From NCBI GenBank assembly GCA_037962975.1, contig CM075669.1, forward strand, positions 114,840,501 to 114,904,500: 64,000 bases of DNA, given 5' to 3'. This document shows, one piece after another, positions 25,734 through 38,812 of this stretch. Each line of letters begins with the position of its first letter. Position 1 is the stretch's first letter. The position numbers and the translations under genes were made by a program. The notes beneath the pieces are model-generated. The model saw only the letters and a program-made list of their open reading frames with translations. It made no database searches and was not told where the DNA came from. This stretch comes from Clitoria ternatea (lineage: Eukaryota > Streptophyta > Magnoliopsida > Fabales > Fabaceae).

Positions 25734-28189
25734 TGTAACATCCCTGATGTTTTAATGAGAATTATAAGAAATGGGAAATGTTAGTAAATGTTTTAGAAGT
25801 TTTATTTAATATTTGTTCTGTCTGAGCCAGAGACGGGAAAGCCGGTGTCGAGATCGGTCTCAGATGAGTGGGCAGGCGGAGTTAAAGATCGGGAGTGTAA
25901 GAGAAGAGCGGACAGGGCCAGGTGGTTTGGTCCAAACCGATGTGAGGAGAGCGCCTCACTCGGGGTCATAGCCCGGATTAACGTCATAATGACTGAAACA
26001 ACGGGTGTAGGTAACCAAGAGGCGAGCACGGATGAGATATCCGACCTCTCAGGTTGTAGCTCGGATTTCCGAGGTATGAACACTAAGCTAGGACGCCGGG
26101 GGCCGGTATTCATACTGGGCCTATACTCTTGCGAAGTATTAGAGAATTGTGAATAATTAAACGTTGAGGGAATATATAAGTGTAATTGATTTGATAACTA
26201 TGAAATAGTTTAATATGGTGAAATTGATTAAAATTTAGTGAGAATACAAATAAAATAAAGGAAAAGATGATCTTGCCCATGAGCTTTATATATATATAAG
26301 AAGATTCTCTTCCTTCCCTCTTCATTATTTGCGAGTTACCTCTGCTGCTGGTCTGTCCCTTCTCTTTCATTTTCTCCTCTCTTAACACTGAGTTGCATGC
26401 GCTGGAAAGGGACTCCATTTGTGTCTAAACTTTAATTGAACCCCATTCCTGTGATCGAGGTGTCAAGGTGAGTCTACTGATCCGTTCTAATTGTGATTCC
26501 CTTATCCCTTTTATTCTTTGGCGGTCATGGGCCATGCATGGCTATATTAGATACTGTTCTCCACTCCTCTGGTGAGAGTGAGCCCAATTGCGGTCCATGA
26601 ACTAAGGGCGTTGAAGTGATGAGCTGTACTTTATGATCCATAGGTAGTAGGTTAAGCAACGGAAGACTGAGTGACGGAGCTGAGACTGCGAAACCAGTGC
26701 TCAGAGGAAGGAATCGACACAGAGAGCAGATTATCGAAGCGTGGAACCAAAGTAAGGGGGGTGTTCGGGTTATAATTAATTAGAATAGGACTCGCTTCTT
26801 ATACAGGTCATTGAGATGGTGTAAGCAGGTTAAGGAAAATATTACTAAACGTAGTTGTGTGTTTATGCTTGTGCATGCGTGACTGTGTACATTAATTAGT
26901 TGAGGATCGGGTGTGTGGTTGAGTTTATCATGTTATGATCTTGTGATATCTAATGTTGAAATGATCAGTGTTATGTGACGCCGGGTTAGCAAGCAGGCTA
27001 CCCGAGTGATGAAGAATTGATATTATTATGTGAAAGGTAAATTGTTGAATGACTATGTGGTGTGGGATGGCCGACGGTATATGATAGCCCCTCATTTCTG
27101 GCTCCCGTGGTTTTCGTGCCCAGTTGAGCTACCCAGTGGTCAAGTAGGACCCAGTGGTCGAGGTGGAGAGTCAAGCAGGACTCGGTGAACCAAGCAGGGT
27201 TCACGGGGTGTCAAGTAGGACCCCCAGCTGAAGGCCAATCCTTTAGTATCCGGATACTAGGAGTCAGATTGTATGAGAGTCAGTGGTGATTGTGATGAAC
27301 GTGATGGAATTGCTTGGTTGGGTTAATATAGTTTTAGTATGTAATACACTATGTTTCTATGTGCAATTTGATAGATTTCCGAGTGAAAAGTTGATATCTT
27401 GTTAAGTATGGGCTAACCCCTTGATGGTTGCAAATGATACACTTATTGAGTAAACTGTGCTTACTTTCGAATGATGCTTGATGTATAAATATAATTATGT
27501 ATGTATATTTGTTAAGTTCCATCCTATATTAATTACAATGCCAAACACTCACCCTTGCCCTTTTTTTTTAGTAACCAGTGACAGGGAGGGGGAAGGAGCC
27601 ATGGAGTCGCGCCAAGGGGGAGATCGGTGCCAGGGTCCGAGTGACTTTGAGTGACTCTATAGAGTTATATGTGTGTATAAGAACTTCCGAGCATTATTAT
27701 TAGCTGTGTTTTAACCAAGACCAGATCGGATACAAACCTATATTTTAAAATACATCACTGTCTATTTATATGCTTTCATGGTTGCTATGACAACTCGTTG
27801 GTTAACAGAATCATTTTCAGGGTGAGATCTTTCGGGAGTCCATTAGTGTATTTTGTCCACTCATATTTATGAAAGGTATTCGCTCAAGCGAATAGAAACT
27901 TCACTCAAGCGAGAGTTCGGAATCTCGCTCAGGCGAGTTGGGGCCTCGCTCAAGCGGGAGGCCCTGATTCCCTTTTCCCCTTCTGTTGTGCTTAGTTAAA
28001 TTGTTCCTCTTTTCTAAATTTCATTTATTTGATTTAACTGCCACTGTTTGTCATTAGAATAAGTCAGTGAAAATAAATACTATTTCACTAAATCTCGATT
28101 AATTATCAAGAAAGAAAGAAAAAAAAAATTTTATCGTAAAATTTAATTAATTAAATAAAAATAAATGTAAAACAACCTAGGACGTTACA
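25734..28189 (+). repeat. Inner chromovirus 5' LTR
   Basis: It starts TGTAACATCCCTGATG and ends CCTAGGACGTTACA. TATA-like TTTATATATATATAAG lies near 26283. A four-copy CGCTCAAGCG-type array lies at 27880-27957. Frames of 103 codons on both strands recur in the 3' LTR only because the LTRs are near-identical. Confidence 0.95.
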
Positions 28190-28191
28190 CT

Positions 28192-28203
28192 TGGTATCAG
28201 AGC
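28192..28203 (+). promoter_or_regulatory. Inner chromovirus primer-binding site
   Basis: TGGTATCAGAGC, two bases after the LTR end, is complementary to the initiator-methionine tRNA 3' end. Confidence 0.95.
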
Positions 28204-28420
28204 GGTTCTTTCTAGAGCCGGTGTATGGGTCGGTCTAGTGATTGTGTTAGTCTTATGAAGGTTGATTGTATTTCGTTGTACCATGATTGTGTGTGTGGTC
28301 TGGCATCGTTCCCTTGGCATTCCACTGGCGTAGTATTCTATGTATATAAGGTAAATTTCCGATTCCCTGGCTGACCTTGGTTATTAATGGTGATGTGTTT
28401 GCTCATTGTAGAATTACTAA

Positions 28421-31400
28421 ATGGCCGAAGAAACTAGTTCTGGGGGAGGAGATGATTTCTTCTCTAGATTTACTCAGCTGATGAGTAGGACCGAGTCCGG
28501 TCCCACTCAGGATAAATTCCTGAAAAGGAATCCTTCGATCTACAAAGGGGGACACGATTATGACGGGGCATACATTTGGATCAGGGATATCGAGCAGGTT
28601 TTTGAATATTTTGAGTGCTCAGAAGAGCAAAAGGTTTTATTTGCTACTTACCAACTAAAAGAAGAGGCTAGAGTATGGTGGTCCCAAGTGAAGGTGCAGA
28701 TGAACGCAGCAAATGAGCCGTTGGTATGGGCGAATTTCCGAAGGAGGTTCCTTGTTAAATACTTCCCGGATAACTACAAAATCCGGAAGGAAATGGAATT
28801 CCTGAAGTTGGAGCAAGACCGGCTGTCTATGGCCGAGTACACCAGCAAGTTTGACGAGCTGTGTGATTTTTACCACCCTTTCTCGTTAGAAGGGACTGAG
28901 GGTAGCAAGTGTGTCAAATACGAAGCTGGACTACGGATTGAACTCCATAGTGTAATCATATCGATGGAGATTAGGGACTACCCAACCCTGGTGAACAAAG
29001 CAAGACTGACTGAAGCGGTGCAGTTACAAAGGACGTCCCAGCCGAGAGATAAAAAGCCACTGAAGGCGAAAGGATTCAACTTCAAGAGGATGAGTCAATT
29101 CTTCCGGGGCGGCAAGTCTTCTGCTACATCCTCATCCTCTTCCGGTCGGGGTTCCACTGGTCGATCGGGTAATCCTTCTGGTAGCCGTGCATGCTACAAT
29201 TGTGGTCAGGAAGGTCACATTGCCAAACATTGCCAAGCCAACCAAATTGTGTGCTTCCAGTGCGGACAACCAGGGCACCTCAGGCCCGATTTCCCTCAGA
29301 GGCAGCCGCAGGGCAGGTAGGACAACCGAACTAATTCTTCTAGGACCCGGGGTTCCAACTTTCCGAGGGGAGGCCGGAATGGAGCTGGTAGAGGAAACCA
29401 ACAATCGGGAAGATATGATGCCCAATCTAGCGGTGCCCAGAACGCCATGACCGGACGAGTGTTTGCGTTTGATGCTTCGGAAGCTACGAGGAATGACAAT
29501 TTGGTACAGGGTAAGTGCCTCATCTGTGGCTATCTGGTTGATGTAATTTATGATTCGGGTGCCACCCATTCCTTTATTTCGGAAAGTTTTGTGCGACGGC
29601 TTGGTCTGCCGATCGGTTTAATGGAGAACGCTCTTATTGTTTCCACTCCAACTGGTTCCACTTTCTGTGCGACTACAGTGTGTAGAGAACTGCCAATGCA
29701 AATCGAAGCCCGTACTTTTCGAGTGAATTTTATCTGTATGCCATTGAAGGACTTAGATGTTATTCTAGGTCTCGATTGGCTTGCTGCTAATCATGTGTTG
29801 GTCGATTGTTATCAGAAGAATATTGTTTTCTCTCAGGAACTTGACATGAAGGACGGGGTGAGCGATGTCCTAACCACGTATGTTGTTTTATTCACTTCGG
29901 AGGGTAGGCATAACCCCCTGCCGAGCGATATTCCAATTGTTTGCGAATTTCCTGATGTTTTTCCGGAAGAAATTCCGGAGCTACCTCCCAGTCGGGAGAT
30001 TGATTTCTCTATTGACTTGATTCCCGGGGCAGAACCTGTGTCCCGAGCGCCATATAGAATGTCTTCGGTGGAATTGACCGAAGTGAAGAAACAAGTAAAC
30101 GAATTACTAGAAAAGGGCTTTATCCGACCCAGTGCCTCACCCTGGGCCGCTCCGGTGTTACTGGTAAAGAAGAAGGACGGTAGTATGTAAATGTGCATTG
30201 ATTATCGACAGCTGAACAAACTGACGATCAAAAATAAATATCCACTACCTCGGATTGACGATTTACTGGACCAGTTGCGAGGCGCCGTTGTGTTCTCTAA
30301 GATCAACTTAAGGTCGGGGTACCACCAAATCCGAGTGAGGTCGGAGGATACCCCAAAAACAGCATTTCGGACTCGGTATGGGCACTTCGAGTACGTAGTA
30401 ATGCCCTTTGGAGTAATGAACACTCCTGCCATTTTTATGGACTATATGAATCGGACCTTTCAACCGTACTTGGACCAGTTTGTGGTGGTATTCATTGATG
30501 ATATTTTGGTATATTCGAGGTCGGACGAGGAGCATGCTCAACACCTTCGACTTGTTTTACAAGTACTCCGAGAGAAGAAGTTGTACGCTAAACTATATAA
30601 GTGTGATTTCTGGGGGAGTAGTGTACAATTCTTGGGGCATGTAATTTCCCGAGAGGGAATCTCTGTTGATCCGACAAAAATTGAGGCGGTTATGGCTTGG
30701 GAGAGGCCGAAGTCAGTAACTGAAATCAGGAGTTTCCTCGGATTAGCTGGATACTATCGACGCTTCATTGAGGGGTTCTCTCGGATAACACTCCCTCTGA
30801 CTCGGTTAACGAGGAAAGGAAACCCCTTCGTGTGGTCGGAAAAGTGTGAATTAAGCTTCCAAACTCTCAAGCGATGTTTAACGACTACCCCTGTGCTTGC
30901 ACTGCCCGATGTAGCAGGAATTTGAAGTATATTATGATGCATCCAAATTTGGATTGGGGTGTGTGTTGATGCAAGCTGATCGGGCAATTGCCTATGCTTC
31001 AAGGCAATTGAGGCCACATGAGGAGAATTACCCGACTCATGATCTGGAACTTGCAGCAGTGGTGTACGCACTGAAGATTTGGCGCCATTATCTGTATGGA
31101 GCTCGCTTTGTAGTATTCAGTGATCACAAGAGTTTAAAGTACTTATTTGATCAAAAGGAGCTAAATATGAGACAGAGGCGATGGGTGGAGTATTTGAAGG
31201 ATTACGACTTCGATTTAAAGTATCACCCGGGCAAAGCGAATGTTGTGGCAGATGAACTAAGCAGGAAGGTATTACACGTGGCTTACCTGATGGGTAGAGA
31301 ACAGGAATTGCTGGAAAGCCTTAGGGATATGAATGTTGGAATTGTTATGGACGCGCCAAACCGAATGACAATCGGAATGTTAAAAATCTCCAACGAATTT

Positions 31401-32834
31401 CTGGAGTCTGTGGTAGCTGCACAGAAAGAAGATGAAGAGTTACTGAGGCTGATTGATACTCAGACCCAAGGCAAAAATGTGGAGATAACTCGGGGTAACG
31501 ATGGTATATGGAGATTCAGGAACCGAGTGGTGGTGCCTGCACATGGAGGCTTCAGGCAGGCGGTGCTAGCAGAAGCACACAAGAGCTCTCTGAGTATACA
31601 TCCGGGAGTGACAAAAAAGTATCATGACTTAAAAAAGGAATTCTGGTGGCCAAGCATGAAGAAGGCAATAATCGAGTATGTGAAATCCTGTGTGATATGT
31701 CAGAAGTGCAAGGTTGAGCACCAACGACCTCCAGGTTTGCTTCGACCTCCAGAAATTCCGATCTGGAAGTGGGAAGGTATCACCATGGACTTCGTATCCG
31801 GACTGCCTCGCACTCGAACCGGATACAACGCGATTTGGGTGATTGTTGATCGACTAACCAAAAGTGCTCATTTCCTGGCAATAAATATGAAGTGGTCGCT
31901 AGATCGATTAGCTAAGTTGTACGTTGCGGAAGTTGTACGACTGCATGGTGTGCCCTCAAGCATTATCTCCGATCGGGATCCCCGATTCACTTCAAGGTTT
32001 TGGAGGAGTTTGCAACAACAACTGGGTACTGAGCTTAAACTGAGCTCAGCCTACCATCCCCAGACCAATGGCCAATCAGAACGGATTATACAAACTCTTG
32101 AAGATATGTTAAGGGCATGTGTGCTGGAACAGGGCGGATCATGGGAGAAATACTTGCCCTTGGTAGAGTTTGCATATAATAACAGTTACCATAGCAGCAT
32201 TGGGATGGCTCCATACGAAGCTCTTTATGGTCGGAAATGTCGTACTCCATTATGTTGGAATGAGAACGGCGATGCCCTTCATCTGGGGCCTGAGATGATT
32301 CAAGAGTTGAACGAAAAAATCGCTTTAATCCGAGAGAAGATAAAAATTGCCCAAGACCGGCAAAAGAGCTATTATGACAATCGGCATAGACCCCTTGAAT
32401 TCCAAGTGGGTGATTGGGTGTTCCTAAGGATTTCACCGACTAAGGGTGTAGGTCAAATTTTGAAGAGCCAAAAGCTTAATCCGAAGTATATTGGACCATA
32501 CCAAATACTAGAACGGATTGGTGAAGTCGCTTATCGACTGGATCTTCCCCAATCGTTGACTAACATTCACAACGTGTTCCACGTATCACAACTTCGAGCC
32601 TACATCCTGTGTGATACCATGATTGTACCGAGTGACTCCATTGAAGTGAAGGAGAACCTGACGACGGAGGCTATACCGATCAGCATTGAAGAGCATCAAA
32701 CCAAAAGGTTAAGGAATAAGGAGGTACCGCTGGTGAAGGTGAAGTGGCAGAATTTACATTGGATGAACTACACTTGGGAATTAGAATCCGATATGAGGCG
32801 AATGTACCCTCATCTTTTCCAACCGGAACACTAA
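28421..32834 (+). pseudogene. Inner chromovirus Gag-Pol with chromodomain (2 stops, 1 frameshift)
   Basis: Gag starts MAEETSSGGGDDFF. It carries two zinc knuckles near residues 256-290: CYNCGQEGHIAKHC is complete, but the second (CFQCGQPGHLRPDF) has Phe in place of the last Cys. An in-frame TAG at 29318 interrupts the gag tail. Protease is YDSGATHSFIS (about 29549). A TAA at 30188 breaks the RT start (KKDGSM, stop, MCIDYRQLNK). RT keeps FIDD (about 30494). A one-base loss near 30920 shifts the frame after LPDVAG. RNase H and integrase then read on to 32834: HHCC finger (HPGVTKKYH, CVICQKC), MDFVSGLP, SDRDPRFTS, NGQSERI, GPYQILERIGEVAYRLD and the chromodomain (VPLVKVKWQN, YTWELESDM). The chromodomain directs integration toward histone-marked chromatin. 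The copy is not autonomous as it stands. Confidence 0.95.
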
Positions 32835-32855
32835 TTTCGGGGACGAAATCTCCTT

Positions 32856-32869
32856 TTAGGGGGGGTGGA
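32856..32869 (+). promoter_or_regulatory. Inner chromovirus polypurine tract
   Basis: TTTAGGGGGGGTGGA directly precedes the 3' LTR at 32870. The preceding stretch reads TTTCGGGGACGAAATCTCC, a common chromovirus pre-LTR sequence. Confidence 0.8.
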
Positions 32870-35323
32870 TGTAACATCCCTGATGTTTTAATGAAAATTA
32901 TAAGAAATGGGAAATGTTAGTAAATGTTTTAGAAGTTTTATTTAATATTTGTTCTGTCTGAGCCAGAGACGGGAAAGCCGGTGTCGAGATCGGTCTCAGA
33001 TGAGCGGGCAGGCAGAGTTGAAGATCGGGAGTGTAAGAGAGGAGCGGACAGGGCCAGGTGGTTTGGTCCAAACCGATGTGAGGAGAGCGCCTCACTCGGG
33101 GTCATAGCCCGGATCAACGTCATAATGACTGAAACAACGGGTGTAGGTAACCAAGAGGCGAGCACGGATGAGATATCCGACCTCTCAGGTAATAGCTTGG
33201 ATTTCCGAGGTATGAACACTAAGCTAGGACGCCGGGGGCCGGTATTCATACTGGGCCTATACTCTTGCGAAGTATTAGAGAATTGTGAATAATTAAACGT
33301 TGAGGGAATAAATAAGTGTAATTGATTTGATAACTATGAAATAGTTTAATATGGTGAAATTGATTAAAATTTAGTGAGAATACAAATAAAATAAATGAAA
33401 AGACGATCTTGCCCATGAGCTTTATATATATATAAGAAGATTCTCTTCCTTCCCTCTTCATTATTTGCGAGTTACCTCTACTGCTGGTCTGTCCCTTCTC
33501 TTTCATTTTCTCCTCTCTTAACACTGAGTTACATGCGCTGGAAAAGGGACTCCATTTGTGTCTGAACTTCAATTGAACCCCATTCCTGTGATCGAGTCGT
33601 CAAGGTGAGTCTACTGATCCGTTCTAATTGTGATTCCCTTATCCTTTTTATTCTTTGGCGGTCATGGGCCATGCATGGCTATATTAGATGCTGTTCTCCA
33701 CTCCTCTGGTGAGTGTGAGGCCAATTGCGGTCCATGAACTAAGGGCGTTGAAGTGACGAGCTGTACTTTATGATCCGTAGGTAGTAGGTTGAGCAACGGA
33801 AGACTGAGTGACGGAGCTGAGACTGCGAAACCAGTGCTCAGAGGAAGGAATCGACACAGAGAGCAGATTATCGAAGCGTGGAACCAAAGTAAGGGGGTGT
33901 TCGGGTTATAATTAATTAGAATAGGACTCGCTTCTTATACAGGTCATTGAGATGGTGTAAGCAGGTTAAGGAAAATATTACTAAACGTAGTTGTGTGTTT
34001 ATGCTTGTGCATGCGTGACTGTGTACATTAATTAGTTGAGGATCGGGTGTGTGGTTGAGTTTATCATGTTATGATCTTGTGATATCTAATGTTGAAATGA
34101 TCAGTGTTATGTGATGCCGGGTTAGCAAGCAGGCTACCCGAGTGATGAAGAATTGATATTATTATGTGAAAGGTAAATTGTTGAATGACTATGTGGTGTG
34201 GGATGGCCGACGGTATATGATAGCCCCTCATTTCCGGCTCCCGTGGTTTTCGTGCCCAGTTGAGCTACCCAGTGGTCAAGTAGGACCCAGTGGTCGAGGT
34301 GGAGAGTCAAGCAGGACTTGGTGAACCAAGCAGGGTTCACGGGGTGTCAAGTAGGACCCCCAGCTGAAGGCCAATCCTTTAGTATTCGGATACTAGGAGT
34401 CAGATGTATGAGAGTCAGTGGTGATTGTGATGAATGTGATGGAATTGCTTGGTTGGGTTAATATAGTTTTAGTATGTAATACACTATGTTTCTATGTGCA
34501 ATTTGATAGATTTCCGAGTGAAAAGTTGATATCTTGTTAAGTATGGGCTAACCCTTTGATGGTTGTAAATGATACACTTGTTGAGTAAATTGTGCTTACT
34601 TTTGAATGATGCTTGATGTATAAATATAATTATGTATGTATATTTGTTAAGTTCCATCCTATATTAATTACAATGCCAAACACTCACCCTTGCCCTTTTT
34701 TTTTAGTAATCAGTGACAGGGAGGGGGAAGGAGCCATGGAGTCGCGCCAAGGGGGAGATCGGTGCCAGGGTCCGAGTGACTTTGAGTGACTCTATAGAGT
34801 TATATGTGTGTATAAGAACTTCCGAGCATTATTATTAGCTGTGTTTTAACCAAGACCGGATCGGATACAAACCTATATTTTAAAATACATCACTGTCTAT
34901 TTATATGCTTTCATGGTTGCTATGACAACTCGTTGGTTAACAGAATCATTTTCAGGGTGAGATCTTTCGGGAGTCCGTTAGTGTATTTTGTCCACTCATA
35001 TTTGTGAAAGGTATTCGCTCAAGTGAATAGAAACTTCACTCAAGCGAGAGTTCGGAATCTCGCTCAGGCGAGTTGGGGCCTCGCTCAAGCGGGAGGCCCT
35101 GATTCCCTTTTCCCCTTCTGTTGTGCTTAGTTAAATTGTTCCTCTTTTCTAAATTTCATTTATTTGATTTAACTGCCACTGTTTGTCATTAGAATAAGTC
35201 AGTGAAAATAAATACTATTTCACTAAATCTCGATTAATTATCAAGAAAGAAAGAAAAAAAAATTTTATCGTAAAATTTAATTAATTGAATAAAAATAAAT
35301 GTAAAACAACCTAGGACGTTACA
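32870..35323 (+). repeat. Inner chromovirus 3' LTR
   Basis: Near-identical to 25734-28189, followed by the TSD CGTAG. Differences are mostly transitions; the few indels are 1 bp in homopolymers or short runs. Confidence 0.95.
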
Positions 35324-35328
35324 CGTAG

Positions 35329-36945
35329 CATCAGGGTAAAAATTAAGAGCTGATACGTAGTGCCATGCTTACGCGTAGCGTCAGTGTCGTGATAGATTTA
35401 AAACAGAGCGCATGCATGGGTTTGGGACCCTTTCTTTCTTTCTTTCTCTCCCAAGCTCCACGGGCTCCATTCAAGCTGACTTTAGGAGGATTCTTAAAGC
35501 TAATTGCGTTTTAGACTTTGGGGAGCGAGGTATGTACTTGAGACCATTAATTCCATATTTTATTTCTCTTCATCTTTCCTTTTCTCTCTTTAACCGCGAG
35601 TTGCATGTTGAAGGAAAGCTATGATCTTGCGTTTTATGGTCATGGGGAACTCAGGCATTGCTCCGGTAACGATGGGTACTAAGAAAAGACTAATGGGCTT
35701 TGCATTTCCAAAATTGTAGGCTTTGAATTAAGAGTCGGAAGGTCATTCGATATCATGGAGCTTGGAAACAAGTATCGGAAATAAAGATGGTAAGTTAGAT
35801 AACTTTGAATTGAAGTTTAAAATTGCTTTGAGGTTGTGGGTTATGGTTTTGGTAATTATAATATTAATTGGCGTTCCCTTAATTTAATCTTAGAGTTCTG
35901 GTGGATTTCAGAAGGACCCGACAATTAACTTGAAGATTTGGAAAGCTTGGAATTGAGGTAAGGGGTGTGTACTGGGTTAAGGTTAATATATAAATGTGAT
36001 TATGCCAATGGCGTAAATGAAAAGGCATATTATAGCCACTTTTAGATGTTTTAAATTAATTTGAATAATATATGCTAAGTTGCTGGAATTATGAGGAACG
36101 AAAATAAGATGGAATTATCAAAAGTGAGGAAGGTGGGATAGTTAATAGATAGATAAAAGATTAAATGATATGTGTTATGACATTAAGAGGATAAAAGTGT
36201 ATATGAGGTAATGTATAACATAGAAAGTGATTCAGAGTAGGCTTGGTATATACAGGAATAAAAAGTAAACATGGGATAGGTAAACGAGAGGTGGAGAATT
36301 AGAGAAATGAAAATTGGTAATTGATAATACCTAATTAATGTTATGAGAAAAATAAATTTAAGAGAGGCAATGTAAAGTTATAATTCATAATGAATGAGGT
36401 TGATAAGAAACTTATGTGCATAAAACTCGTTAATAAATGATAGTGACCAACTATGAATAAAAGGGTGATATTAATATGTATGTGCAAGACGTGATAATAT
36501 AAATGGTAGCTATATTTAGTGAAATTGTATAACAGGTGGTGTAAGGATTAAGGGTGATGAATAATAATATTGATGTTGATAGCTATGAGAGGAGTGATGA
36601 TTAAATAAGAGTAAAATTTGGTGATGATGGATACAATGATATGTGTGTTGGTTTGTATAATTAGAACTTATATGAATTAATGAGCACAACGGTATAATGT
36701 TAGTGATGATGTTGTTAATTAATGATAGATTGATGTTCGTAATAATGTAATGTATTAACGATATAATTTGTGGAGGTATGATATGGTGTGATGATTATAT
36801 TGGGTGAAATTGTGTCATAATGGTGTTGATTTTCTTGTTGTATCTGATAATTAAGATCGATGATCATGATTGACTATTGGTAAAATGATACCTAATGTTA
36901 TGATAGTTTATTTGGGCCGGGTCTATGTGGCCGCCCTGGTTGATG

Positions 36946-36990
<45 letters not shown>

Positions 36991-38807
36991 CCTGGTCTGT
37001 ATGGCCTCCTTGGTGGAGATTTGTGGGTTGGGTCTGTGTGGTCGCCCCAGAGGATTGAGATATGAGGTTTGATGCCATTGAGCAGAGAAAATGAGGTACG
37101 TGATTGATTGTATGATTATGTGATATTGTGGTGGAAGACGTCTGATGGTATATGTTACCCTCGTTTCTAGCTCCCATGATTTTTAGGCCCAGTTGAGCTA
37201 CCCAGTGGTCAAGTAGGACCTAGTGGTTGAGGGGGAGTCAAGTAGGACTCAGTGAACCCAGCTGAAAGTCGATCCTTTTAGTATCCGGATACTAGGGCAT
37301 CATATTATCTATGTGAAAGTTAGTTGTGGTTTACACTACTTGACTTATTTGTATGTTTATGATGATGCTTGTATTGTGTGATAATTGAGTTACTGTGATA
37401 TGTGTGATATATGATGTTGATTTATTTGATGAGAATGAATATAGTGGCTTGAGGCTAATTAATATGTTAATTTATATGTACTAGAGTTGGATAATGAATT
37501 AGAGAATAAATTACTGAGCATGTATGTCTGAATTTAAGTGATCATAGTATGTTAATGATAGCGTAAGTTGGTAATTAATATGATTGTGAAAGTATGATAA
37601 TTGAAAGGGTGAGTAAAAGGGATGACGGAAAAGGTAACTAATAATAATTGATGCTTATAACTAATGGGGTAGCTAGATTACACTTTTCCTAGTTTTGATG
37701 TTTATTTCTGTATTAATTCTTAATTCCAGTCACTCACCCTTTTTATTGTGGTTTTAGTGACTGTTGGCAGGTTATGAATGCACACTGCGGAGGCAGGCGC
37801 TAAATAAGGCCAGGCGAAAAGGAAGTTAATGTAATAATGGTCATGTGTATGTTTATTAATTATAGGGAAGTAAAATTATGTTAATTGTGATGTTGTGTTT
37901 GTAACTTATATTGGTATTTATCTGTGTAGAGGTACCAAGTAGTATGGAGCTGCTTGGGCAATGATTGAATTATGTGCGTGTGAATGGACTGATGCATGAT
38001 GATTAATTGTGTGATTGTATGAGATTGACAGGTATTGGTTTGTGATGTATGATAATGTGAAATGGTAGTGTATTATGCATGTGTAGATATATGGCACTAA
38101 GCCATTGCATGATTGTATGATATAGGCAGGTATTGAGATGTGTGCATGATGTATTTGATGAGTGATTGTGTATTCGATGGATGATATGATAATGATTTAG
38201 TTGAGTTTCACATAATGGTGAAATAGTGGAAATTTAGGAACCGGAGAGGTGATTTTAAGATCCAGCGGGTTTTGGGGACTCCGGAAGGGACTAACTGGTT
38301 CTTTGGGACATTTAGAAACTGTGCTTATAGGCCTTGGGCAATTTAGAGTACATTTAGGTAGTTTGGTGCAAGGGTTTTGCACATAATTAATTTAAATTAC
38401 ATTTTGCGCATAACTCACGCATATGATGGAATTTTGGTGAATAAATGGCGCTAACAGTTCCGGAATGGGGAAAACATATGGTCCGCGAAGTTTCGTGGCA
38501 ATCGGACGAATGGCTTAAAGGTGTGACAAAATCAGGTGTTGTCACTGATGCGCTGACGTTGGGCGCCAACTTGACGCGTAGCATCAGGGCTGCGTTGCCA
38601 GGCCCCTACTTTCAGATTTAGGGATTTTGCTTTGTAAATGGCATTTTTGGGTTCTTAAACGCCATATAAATTGTATTTTGGATCATTTTGCAGAAAATAA
38701 CTATTCCTTTAATTATTGAGTTATTTAATTATTTATTTTGTGAAAAATCTATTGTAAATTTTAATTAAACGCTTAAAAATAATGTAAGATAAACTAAGGA
38801 CATTACA
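35329..38807 (+). repeat. Distal portion of the outer LTR
   Basis: Noncoding. It holds ACGCGTAGCG-type words near both LTR ends (35357-35391 and 38573-38585, plus 25708-25733 across the insertion). A CACTCACCC block lies at 37733, and the GTGGTCAAGTAGGACC segment at about 37205. The small frames are not credible. Confidence 0.75.
36949..36988 (+). repeat. (AT)n microsatellite
   Basis: About 19 AT units inside the outer LTR. It lies between two diverged copies of a GGGCC(G/T)GGTCT(A/G)T(G/A)TGG(C/T)C segment (about 36914 and 36988). Confidence 0.95.
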
Positions 38808-38812
38808 CCCTG

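Larger units (their letters stand above)
25734..35323 (+). mobile_element. Chromovirus (Tekay/Del-type Ty3/gypsy), complete but mutated
   Basis: 5' LTR 25734-28189 (2456 bp) and 3' LTR 32870-35323 (2454 bp). The TSD CGTAG lies at 25729-25733 and 35324-35328. I counted about 45 differences between the LTRs by eye (about 1.8%), so the insertion is fairly recent. The interior holds an iMet primer site, one gag-pol frame broken by two stops and one frameshift, and a C-terminal chromodomain. Total 9590 bp. It sits inside the outer LTR, three levels deep. Confidence 0.95.
25572..38807 (+). mobile_element. Large LTR (about 3.64 kb own length), probable solo LTR of a chromovirus, split by another element
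   Basis: It begins TGTAACATCC (25572) and ends GGACATTACA (38807). The TSD CCCTG lies at 25567-25571 and 38808-38812, inside Tat#2 RNase H. Own sequence is 25572-25733 plus 35329-38807. It shares short blocks with the inner element's LTR (CAGTTGAGCTACCCAGTGG, GTATCCGGATACTAG and a CACTCACCC...GACTG..GGCAGG block), so it is a diverged relative of the Tekay/Del type. No gag-pol words appear in 35329-38807, so I read it as a solo LTR. Confidence 0.8.

Noticed and set aside
25802..33292. 103-codon frames on both strands, each present twice (25802-26156 and 32938-33292)
   Set aside because: They recur only because they lie in the two near-identical LTRs of one element; there is no recognised domain.
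36870..37058. Small frames containing YIYIYIY repeats
   Set aside because: Translation of the (AT)n microsatellite within the outer LTR.
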